A DNA stretch of 64,000 nt from assembly GCF_037949795.1 (NCBI RefSeq), contig NZ_CP149932.1, forward strand, positions 2,655,001 to 2,719,000, given 5' to 3'. Both the position numbers and the translations under genes were made by a program. Origin of the DNA: Thioclava sp. GXIMD2076 (GTDB lineage Bacteria; Pseudomonadota; Alphaproteobacteria; Rhodobacterales; Rhodobacteraceae). The notes under the pieces were generated by a model that was not told where the DNA came from, did not search any database, and saw nothing but the letters and a program-made list of their open reading frames with translations. Shown piece by piece: positions 57,355 through 64,000 of this stretch (positions within the stretch are counted from its first letter, which is position 1; each line of letters begins with the position of its first letter).

Positions 57355-58644
57355 ATGGCTGATAGAACGGCGACGCTCACCCTGGACGGGAAGTCCTACG
57401 ATCTCCCCGTGCTTTCTCCGGCTGCAGGCCCGGATGTCATCGACATCCGCAAGCTCTATGCACAGGCTGACGTCTTTACCTATGATCCGGGCTTTACCTC
57501 GACCGCGTCTTGTGAATCCGCAATTACCTTCATCGACGGGGAAAAGGGCGAGCTTCTGCATCGCGGCTACCCCATCGACCAGCTCGCGCAGAACTCGCAT
57601 TTCCTCGAGACCTGCTATCTGCTTCTCTACGGGGAACTGCCGGACAAGGCGCAGATGGAAGATTTCGAATATCGTGTGACCCGTCACACGATGCTGCACG
57701 AGCAAATCAACAACTTCTTCCGTGGTTTCCGTCGCGATGCACACCCGATGGCGACCATGGTCGGTGTCGTGGGTGGCCTGTCTGCCTTCTATCACGACAG
57801 CCTCGACATCAACGATCCGTGGCAGCGTGAGGTCGCCGCGATCCGCATGATCGCGAAGCTGCCGACCATCGCCGCGATGGCGTATAAGTATTCGGTCGGC
57901 CAGCCGATCGTCTATCCGCGCAACGATCTCGATTACGCGTCGAACTTCCTGCATATGTGCTTCGCGGTTCCGGCTGAGCCCTATCATGTGGAGCCCGCGC
58001 TTGCCAAAGCCATGGACCGCATCATGATGCTCCATGCCGATCACGAGCAGAACGCTTCGACCTCTACCGTGCGCCTCGCGGGCTCCTCGGGCGCCAACCC
58101 GTTCGCCTGTATCGCTGCCGGCATCGCCTGCCTCTGGGGTCCGGCACATGGTGGCGCCAACCAGGCCTGCCTCGAGATGCTGCGTGAAATCGGCACCGTC
58201 GACCGCATTCCGGAATATGTCGCGAAGGCGAAAGACAAGAACGATCCCTTCCGCCTCATGGGCTTCGGTCACCGCGTCTACAAGAACTTCGACCCGCGGG
58301 CGAAGGTCATGAAAGAATCGGCGGACGAGGTGCTGGCGTTGCTGGGTATCGAGGATAACCCGCTCCTGCAGGTGGCGAAGGAACTCGAGAAAATCGCCCT
58401 CGAGGACCCCTATTTCGTCGAGAAGAAACTCTACCCCAACGTGGACTTCTACTCGGGCATCATCCTCGAAGCGATGGGCTTCCCCACCTCGATGTTCACC
58501 CCGATCTTCGCGCTGTCGCGCACCATCGGCTGGATCTCGCAGTGGAAAGAGATGATCGAGGATCCGACCGGCAAGATCGGCCGTCCGCGCCAGCTCTATA
58601 CCGGCGCGACCGCACGCGATTATGTGCCCGTCGAAGACCGCTGA
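57355..58644 (+). CDS. gltA: Citrate synthase (type II)
   Basis: A 429-aa TCA-cycle enzyme condensing oxaloacetate and acetyl-CoA. The N-terminal beta domain starts [13 protein letters not shown]. Catalytic residues are in [31 protein letters not shown] and [22 protein letters not shown] precedes the ATG. It is followed by a strong terminator and stands 75 bases after gltX. Confidence 0.96.
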   Translation: MADRTATLTLDGKSYDLPVLSPAAGPDVIDIRKLYAQADVFTYDPGFTSTASCESAITFIDGEKGELLHRGYPIDQLAQNSHFLETCYLLLYGELPDKAQMEDFEYRVTRHTMLHEQINNFFRGFRRDAHPMATMVGVVGGLSAFYHDSLDINDPWQREVAAIRMIAKLPTIAAMAYKYSVGQPIVYPRNDLDYASNFLHMCFAVPAEPYHVEPALAKAMDRIMMLHADHEQNASTSTVRLAGSSGANPFACIAAGIACLWGPAHGGANQACLEMLREIGTVDRIPEYVAKAKDKNDPFRLMGFGHRVYKNFDPRAKVMKESADEVLALLGIEDNPLLQVAKELEKIALEDPYFVEKKLYPNVDFYSGIILEAMGFPTSMFTPIFALSRTIGWISQWKEMIEDPTGKIGRPRQLYTGATARDYVPVEDR

Positions 58645-58672
58645 TCAAAGCTGCATTTGATACAGATCATGG

Positions 58673-58698
58673 AAAGGCCGGGAGATTCCCGGCCTTTT
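58673..58698 (+). terminator. Rho-independent terminator after gltA
   Basis: Perfect 11-base arms (AAAGGCCGGGA / TCCCGGCCTTT) around GAT, followed by T. Confidence 0.9.
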
Positions 58699-58816
58699 CT
58701 CGTAGCTGACAGATGGATGACGCCGGAGGGGCCAGCGGCCCCGACCGGTTTCGCGAGGGCCTCGATGGCCCGAGAGAAACCGGCTCCGGCGCGGAGCACA
58801 ACATAAGGACGACCCG

Positions 58817-59479
58817 ATGCCGCATGACAGACTCGCCCTCATCACCGGTGCCTCCCGCGGCTTGGGCGCAGGTCTTGCCGAAGCGCTGGCCGCACGTGGC
58901 TATCATATCATGGCCGTCGCCCGCACCGTGGGCGCGCTGGAGGAACTCGATGACCGCATCCAGGCCAGGGGGGGCCGTGCGACGCTCGCGCCGCTTGACC
59001 TCAAAGATCCCGCGCAGGTCCAGCATATGGGGCAGGCCATCGCCACCCGCTGGGGCGGTGTGGATCTGTGGTGCCATACGGCGATCCACGGCACCCCGCT
59101 CTCGCCCGCCGCGCATATCGCCCAGAAAGATATGGAGGCGGCCATCGCCATCAATCTGACACTGCCGGCCATGCTGATCCCGATGATGGAGCCCCTTCTG
59201 CGCGCCCGCACCGGACAGGCCGTCTTTTTCGACGACACCCATGGCGGGGAGAAATTCTTCGGGAGCTACGGCGCCACCAAGGCCGCCCAGATCGCCCTCG
59301 CCCGCTCTTGGGCGGCCGAAACCGCCACGATCGGCCCGAAGGTCAGCATCCTCTCGCCGCGCCCCATGCCGACGGGTCTGCGGGCGCGCTTCTTCCCCGG
59401 CGAGGAGCGCGCCCCCCTCGCCCGACCGCGTGACGAGGCACAGCGTCTGATCGACTGCCTGCTGCCCCAGCCTGCCTGA
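58817..59479 (+). CDS. SDR-family oxidoreductase with altered catalytic Ser
   Basis: A 220-aa Rossmann enzyme. The cofactor loop TGASRGLGAGLAEAL fits NADP(H) binding, and Tyr151 and Lys155 (SYGATKAA) are in place. The catalytic Ser position reads Asp139-Asp140-Thr141 and the usual NNAG reads HTAIHG, so chemistry may differ. AAGGA precedes the ATG. It stands alone between gltA and surE; substrate unknown. Confidence 0.85.
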   Translation: MPHDRLALITGASRGLGAGLAEALAARGYHIMAVARTVGALEELDDRIQARGGRATLAPLDLKDPAQVQHMGQAIATRWGGVDLWCHTAIHGTPLSPAAHIAQKDMEAAIAINLTLPAMLIPMMEPLLRARTGQAVFFDDTHGGEKFFGSYGATKAAQIALARSWAAETATIGPKVSILSPRPMPTGLRARFFPGEERAPLARPRDEAQRLIDCLLPQPA

Positions 59480-59701
59480 TCCAGCAGCGTTCCGGCCCTT
59501 GAATGCCCAAGCCTGAGGCAGTCTGCCGCAATGCGGCGCGAAGGACACGCCCTGTGACCTTTGTGCAGCGTCCTGCCGCAGCGCGGGGGCTTCGGCGCTT
59601 TACCGCTCGCGGAGGCCGCGTTATCACCTAGCTCAAGCACAAAGGGGCGCGTGCGTAGCCGCATCGCTCCATCATCTTCAGCTAAGAGGTTCGGGGCAGA
59701 T

Positions 59702-60487
59702 ATGCGCATTCTCATCACCAATGACGACGGGATCAATGCACCGGGCCTGAGCGTCCTTGAAGAGATCGCCAAAAGTCTTGCCGGACCCGCAGGAGAGGTC
59801 TGGACCGTCGCCCCCGCCTTCGAGCAATCGGGCGTGGGCCATTGCATCAGCTATTCGCGTCCGATGCTGACCGCCGAGCTGGGACCGCGCCGGTTTGCCG
59901 TCGAGGGCAGCCCTGCCGATTGCGTGCTGGCCGGCATCTACGACATCCTGTCGGACGCCCGCCCCGATCTGATCCTCTCGGGTGTCAATCGCGGCAATAA
60001 TTCCGCCGAGAACGCACTTTATTCCGGCACGTTGGGCGGCGCTATGGAAGGCGCTTTGCAGGGCATCCCCGCCATCGGTTTGAGCCAGTTCATGGGCCCG
60101 CGCACCTCTGTGCTTGATGACCCCTTTGAAGCCGCGCGCCAGCATGGCCCGGCCCTTGTCCGCAAGCTTTGGGAAAACGGCATCTGGGATGATGGCCCCT
60201 ATCGCGTCTTCTACAGCATCAATTTCCCGCCTGTCCCGGGCGCCGATGTCAAAGGCAGCAAGGCCGCACCTCTGGGCTACCGCACCGATAGTTTCTTCAC
60301 CACCGAGGCCACCTTCTCGCCCTCGGGCAAGAAATTCCTCTGGGTAAAGGGCGGCCCGCAACACACAGCCACAGCGCCAGGCACCGATGCCGCTCTCAAT
60401 CTCGATGGCTATATCTCGGTCACGCCGATGCGCGCCGATCTGACCGCCCATGATGTCCTGGGCAAACTGGAAACGGTCCTTGAATGA
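59702..60487 (+). CDS. surE: 5'/3'-nucleotidase SurE
   Basis: A 261-aa metal-dependent phosphatase acting on nucleoside monophosphates. The metal site starts LITNDDG, followed by [23 protein letters not shown] and [19 protein letters not shown]. The start at 59702 gives the standard N-terminus; the frame is open further upstream without sense. It overlaps pcm by four bases. surE-pcm-nlpD order matches that known from Escherichia coli. Confidence 0.95.
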   Translation: MRILITNDDGINAPGLSVLEEIAKSLAGPAGEVWTVAPAFEQSGVGHCISYSRPMLTAELGPRRFAVEGSPADCVLAGIYDILSDARPDLILSGVNRGNNSAENALYSGTLGGAMEGALQGIPAIGLSQFMGPRTSVLDDPFEAARQHGPALVRKLWENGIWDDGPYRVFYSINFPPVPGADVKGSKAAPLGYRTDSFFTTEATFSPSGKKFLWVKGGPQHTATAPGTDAALNLDGYISVTPMRADLTAHDVLGKLETVLE

Positions 60488-61134
60488 GCACGCCCGACGA
60501 CGATGCCGAGCGCAAGATGCGCTTCCTGTTCCAGATCCGCTCGCGCGGTGTGACCGATGCTGCCGTGCTCAAGGTGATGGAACGGATCGACCGCGGGAAG
60601 TTCGTGCGCGGCATCTTTGCGGGACGCGCCTATGAGGACATGCCGCTGCCGATCAGCTGCGGCCAGACCATCAGCCAGCCCTCCATCGTCGGGTTGATGA
60701 CACAGGCGCTCGAGATCGGGCCGCGCGACACGGTGCTGGAGGTCGGCACAGGCTCGGGCTATCAGGCCGCGATCCTCTCGGGTCTGGCGCGCCGCGTCTA
60801 TACGGTCGACCGCTACAAACAGCTGATCCGCGATGCCGAGGATGTGTTCCGCGCGCTCGATCTGTCCAATATCGTGGCCTTGGCGGGTGATGGCAGCTTC
60901 GGTCTGCCCGATCAGGCCCCGTTCGACCGCATCATCGTGACGGCCGCCGCCGAAGACCCTCCGGGTCCGCTCTTGTCGCAGCTGAAACCGGGCGGTATCA
61001 TGGTGTTGCCCGTGGGCCAGTCCGACACCGTGCAGAGCCTGATCCGTGTGCGCCGCCTCGAAACCGGCTTCGATTACGAGGAGCTACGCTCGGTCCGCTT
61101 CGTGCCGCTGGTCGAAGGGCTGGCAAACGAGTGA
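60484..61134 (+). CDS. pcm: Protein-L-isoaspartate O-methyltransferase
   Basis: A 216-aa repair enzyme that methylates damaged aspartyl residues in aged proteins. The substrate loop [18 protein letters not shown] and SAM motif [19 protein letters not shown] are intact. It overlaps surE by four bases (ATGA) and ends just before the lipoprotein gene. Confidence 0.95.
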   Translation: MSTPDDDAERKMRFLFQIRSRGVTDAAVLKVMERIDRGKFVRGIFAGRAYEDMPLPISCGQTISQPSIVGLMTQALEIGPRDTVLEVGTGSGYQAAILSGLARRVYTVDRYKQLIRDAEDVFRALDLSNIVALAGDGSFGLPDQAPFDRIIVTAAAEDPPGPLLSQLKPGGIMVLPVGQSDTVQSLIRVRRLETGFDYEELRSVRFVPLVEGLANE

Positions 61135-61223
61135 TGCCGGAACGGGTTGCGGTTCCCGCCCCAGTGTCTACAACAGCTAAAAAGGGCCCGACAGGGGCAG
61201 GAACCAAAGAGGAAAGAGCGCCG

Positions 61224-62423
61224 ATGACTTCTTACAGACGCCCCCGTCTTGCAACCTTCCTGATGATGGGCTGTGCTGCGGCCGCGCTGTCTGCCTGTAT
61301 GCCATCGGGCTTCGATCCCGACCTGCGGAAATATTCCCAGATCGGCTTCGATACCACCGATGCGGCGCAACGGGCCACCGCCCCGCGCCCGCAATCCGAC
61401 AATCGTGGCATCATCTCCTATCCCACCTATCAGGTGGCCGTCGCCAGTCGCGGCGATACCGTGGCAAGCGTGGCCGCGCGCGTGGGTGTGAACGCCAATG
61501 ATCTAGCGCGCTACAATGCCATTGGCACCTCCACCACGCTCAATCAGGGCGCGGTTCTTGTGCTACCGAGCCGCGTGCAGGAACCGGTCGGGACCGGCTC
61601 CTATACCGGTGCCACCACCGCAAGCGGTGCCGAGAATATCGACATCACCTCTCTTGCCTCCAATGCCATCGACCGCTCGCAAGCGTCTGGCGCGACCACT
61701 CCGGCGGCCGCCCCCGCAGCCAGCAAACCGGTTGCAGGCAAACCCGCAGGCCCCGAACCCGTCCGTCACCGCGTGGCCCGTGGCGAGACCGCCTATTCCA
61801 TCGCGCGCTATTACGACATCCCTGTCAAATCATTGGCCGACTGGAACGGGTTGCCCTCGGATATGAGCGTCCATGAGGGCCAGTATCTGCTGATCCCCAC
61901 TGCCCTTCCTGCCACGGGCAAGGTCACCACCAGCCAACCCGGTCAGGGCAGCGCCACGCCCACGCCGCCTTCGGCGGCAGAGCCGCTGCCGCAGCAGAGC
62001 ACAAAACCGGCATCGGCGCCGGTAGATACCTCCTCCGTGCCCAATCTGAGCAAGCAGGTCAGCGCCTCCAATTCGGCGAAACTGCTGATGCCGGTCAGCG
62101 GCTCGATCATCCGCCCCTATGTGAAGAAGAAGAACGACGGGGTCGATATCTCGGCGGCAGCCGGCACCCCCGTGAAAGCCGCAGCCGATGGCACGGTGGC
62201 CGCAATCACCAAAGATACCGATCAGGTGCCGATCCTTGTGCTGCGCCATGCGGACGGCCTGCTGACCGTCTATGCCAATATCGACAATATCTCCGTCCAG
62301 AAAGATGGCACCGTCAAGCGCGGCCAGACCATCGCAAAAGTCCGCAACAGCAATCCGGGCTTTGTGCATTTCGAGGTCAGGCAAGGCTATGAGAGCGTCG
62401 ATCCGATGCCGTATCTGCAATAA
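61224..62423 (+). CDS. NlpD-like lipoprotein: two LysM domains and a degenerate M23 (LytM) domain
   Basis: A 399-aa envelope protein. The start at 61224 follows AGGAAAG and gives a lipoprotein signal with lipobox LSAC (Cys25); an in-frame GTG at 61131 overlapping pcm is less likely. LysM1 lies at about 70-118 and LysM2 at about 180-230, both binding peptidoglycan, separated by Pro/Ser/Thr-rich linkers. The C-terminal M23 fold lacks both zinc-ligand histidines of active enzymes: NDGVDIS replaces HxGxD, and FVHFEVR replaces HLH. It therefore most likely activates amidases during cell division, as NlpD does. Confidence 0.88.
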   Translation: MTSYRRPRLATFLMMGCAAAALSACMPSGFDPDLRKYSQIGFDTTDAAQRATAPRPQSDNRGIISYPTYQVAVASRGDTVASVAARVGVNANDLARYNAIGTSTTLNQGAVLVLPSRVQEPVGTGSYTGATTASGAENIDITSLASNAIDRSQASGATTPAAAPAASKPVAGKPAGPEPVRHRVARGETAYSIARYYDIPVKSLADWNGLPSDMSVHEGQYLLIPTALPATGKVTTSQPGQGSATPTPPSAAEPLPQQSTKPASAPVDTSSVPNLSKQVSASNSAKLLMPVSGSIIRPYVKKKNDGVDISAAAGTPVKAAADGTVAAITKDTDQVPILVLRHADGLLTVYANIDNISVQKDGTVKRGQTIAKVRNSNPGFVHFEVRQGYESVDPMPYLQ

Positions 62424-62425
62424 GA

Positions 62426-62449
62426 AAAGGGGCCTCTTGGCCCCTTTTC
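62426..62449. terminator. Bidirectional terminator
   Basis: Perfect 10-base arms (AAAAGGGGCC / GGCCCCTTTT) between convergent nlpD-like and moxR-like genes. Confidence 0.9.
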
Positions 62450-62461
62450 CATATTCACCCG

Positions 62462-63301
62462 CTACCGCCTACCCCTTGCGGCAAAGGCCAGCCGCTCGAA
62501 GAGATGCACATCCTGTTCGTTCTTCAGAAGCGCCCCATGCAGTTTGGGCAGCAGGCTTACCCCGTCCGATTTCAGATCCTCCGGCGCAAGATCCTCGATC
62601 AGCAGGAGCTTGATCCAGTCGAGCACCTCCGAGGTGGAGGGCTTCTTCTTCAGACCGGGCGTCTCGCGGATCTCGTAGAACCGCGTCAGCGCCTCGGCCA
62701 GAAGCTTGGGCTTGATCTGCGGGAAATGCACCTCGACGATTCTGGCCAGCACTTCGGGCTCGGGAAAGCGGATATAGTGGAAGAAACAGCGCCTCAGGAA
62801 AGCGTCGGGCAGCTCCTTCTCGTTATTGGAGGTGATGATGACCACGGGGCGGTGGGTCGCGCGAATGGTCTCGCCCGTCTCGTAGACATGGAACTCCATC
62901 CGGTCGAGCTCCTGCAGGAGGTCGTTCGGGAACTCGATATCAGCCTTGTCGATCTCGTCGATCAGCAGCACGCAGCGCTCGGACGCGGTGAAAGCCTGCC
63001 AGATCTTGCCGCGGCGGATGTAATGGCCGATCTCGCTGACCTTGGGATCGCCCAGCTGGCTATCACGCAACCGCGAGACCGCATCGTATTCATAAAGCCC
63101 CTGCTGCGCCCGGGTCGTGGATTTGATCCCCCACTCGATCATCTCCATCCCCAGCGCCTGCGCCACCTGTCGCGCCAGTTCGGTCTTGCCGGTGCCGGGC
63201 TCGCCCTTGACCAGCAATGGCCGCTCCAGCGCCACCGCCGCATTGACCGCCACCGTCAGGTCGGTCGGCGCGATATAGCTGTCGGTCGATTGGAATTGCA
63301 T
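62462..63301 (-). CDS. MoxR-family AAA+ ATPase
   Basis: A 279-aa chaperone-like ATPase. The start at 63301 has GGGAG seven bases upstream; an in-frame start nine residues earlier lacks one. Walker A is GEPGTGKT (33-40), Walker B VLLIDEIDKAD, sensor 1 VIITSNNEKELPDAFLRRC. MoxR proteins normally help assemble metal enzymes together with a von Willebrand factor A (CoxE-type) partner. None is encoded next to this gene in the window, where the downstream gene is convergent. Confidence 0.93.
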   Translation of the reverse strand: MQFQSTDSYIAPTDLTVAVNAAVALERPLLVKGEPGTGKTELARQVAQALGMEMIEWGIKSTTRAQQGLYEYDAVSRLRDSQLGDPKVSEIGHYIRRGKIWQAFTASERCVLLIDEIDKADIEFPNDLLQELDRMEFHVYETGETIRATHRPVVIITSNNEKELPDAFLRRCFFHYIRFPEPEVLARIVEVHFPQIKPKLLAEALTRFYEIRETPGLKKKPSTSEVLDWIKLLLIEDLAPEDLKSDGVSLLPKLHGALLKNEQDVHLFERLAFAARGRR

Positions 63302-63531
63302 GACAAATCTCCCTTTGCCTGCGCCCATTAAGCCTCAAACGGCTACCTTTACGCCATAGCGAAAAGAGCCGTTGCATAAAAATCAGGCACCGCCCCTAAA
63401 CTAAGCATCGAACCCCGCTAGAACGTGACAAACTGTCTCGGGTCGGGTATTCGGGCGGCGTGGAATCGTGCATCCAGCAAGGCACGAACACACAACTACC
63501 CAAAGGGTCAGGCACCATAGAAAGGCCAGTC

Positions 63532-63954
63532 ATGAAACCCGAAATCTTTCTTCCGGATGATTACCGCCCGGCTGAAGACGAGCCGTTCATGAACGATCGT
63601 CAACTGGAATATTTCCGTCGCAAACTCAACGATTGGAAGCACGAGCTTTTGGCACAATCCGCCGAAACGCTTGAAGGTCTCTCGGAATCCGCAAGATCTG
63701 TTCCCGATGTCGCGGACCGCGCCTCGGAAGAAACCGACCGCGCCCTTGAGCTGCGCACCCGTGACCGTCAGCGCAAGCTGGTGGTGAAGATCGACGCGGC
63801 GCTGCGCCGTATCGATGAAGGTGAATTCGGCTATTGCGAGAAAACCGGCGAGCCGATCTCGCTGCGTCGTCTGGATGCGCGACCGATCGCCACCATGACG
63901 CTGGAAGCGCAGGAGCGCCACGAGCGCCGTGAGCGGGTTCATCGCGACGACTGA
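63532..63954 (+). CDS. dksA: RNA polymerase-binding transcription factor DksA (single-cysteine type)
   Basis: A 140-aa secondary-channel factor that works with ppGpp. The start at 63532 follows GAAAGG. A long coiled coil (about 30-95) carries the tip DVADRAS with Asp59 and Asp62. The globular end keeps only one cysteine (Cys102 in YCEKTGEP); the other zinc ligands are Thr, Thr and others. A single-Cys DksA is known to work in Rhodobacter sphaeroides (RSP2654). A terminator follows. Confidence 0.93.
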   Translation: MKPEIFLPDDYRPAEDEPFMNDRQLEYFRRKLNDWKHELLAQSAETLEGLSESARSVPDVADRASEETDRALELRTRDRQRKLVVKIDAALRRIDEGEFGYCEKTGEPISLRRLDARPIATMTLEAQERHERRERVHRDD

Positions 63955-63957
63955 TTG

Positions 63958-63982
63958 ACGTAGGCTCTGCCTGCGTTTTTTT
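63958..63982 (+). terminator. Rho-independent terminator after dksA
   Basis: ACGTAGGC pairs with GCCTGCGT (one wobble) around a TCT loop, followed by seven T. Confidence 0.85.
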
Positions 63983-64000
63983 GTGTTTTTCATTCGCATG

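Overview
The window is a 64 kb piece of a high-GC alphaproteobacterial chromosome, almost certainly from the Rhodobacterales (Rhodobacter/Paracoccus/Thioclava-like). The evidence is a TakP-like TRAP binding protein, a smoEFGK-mtlK-xylB polyol locus, a single-cysteine DksA, LexA boxes of the alphaproteobacterial GAAC-N7-GAAC type, a B12-dependent NrdJ, a double cold-shock-domain protein, and a ppiD-trpE / trpGDC-moaC-moeA-lexA block. I see no insertion sequence, prophage, integrase, CRISPR array or rRNA operon. The only RNA gene found is a tRNA-Pro(TGG).

Layout. 1-2.2 kb: two tandem TRAP binding proteins, the first cut by the window edge. 2.3-9 kb: a protein joining a low-complexity N-terminus to a LysR-type effector domain without a DNA-binding domain, then an RND efflux operon with two adaptors and one permease. 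9-19.1 kb: a polyol locus with a HAD phosphatase, a SorC-type regulator, a sorbitol/mannitol ABC importer, mannitol 2-dehydrogenase, xylulokinase and fructokinase. Mannitol would become fructose and then fructose-6-P; arabitol-derived xylulose would become xylulose-5-P. 19.2-23.3 kb: a CheB-CheR-PAS fusion followed by an unknown protein. 23.5-32.7 kb: single metabolic genes (arginase, BASS transporter, class I FBPase, two LysR regulators, two aldo/keto reductases) and a QseBC-like two-component pair.

32.7-43.4 kb: nrdJ with a small unknown gene downstream, tRNA-Pro, DUF192 and cold-shock genes, pdxH diverging from fabI, a LysE exporter, gpt, a DUF4174 protein and an aminotransferase. 43.5-53.6 kb: PpiD-like chaperone and trpE, a divergent polysaccharide deacetylase on the opposite strand, then the tightly packed trpG-trpD-trpC-moaC-moeA run and the SOS repressor lexA. 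53.6-64 kb: comEC (tail to tail with lexA), gltX, gltA, an SDR, surE-pcm-nlpD-like, a MoxR ATPase and dksA.

Most of the window is housekeeping DNA. I did not find a convincing new multi-gene system. The best leads are the HTH-less LysR-like chimera beside the RND operon (2356-3615), the orphan CheB-CheR-PAS gene with its unknown neighbour (19253-23283), the small protein behind nrdJ, codon-usage patches inside gltX, and several palindromes that overlap start codons or promoters, including a three-part SOS array at lexA.
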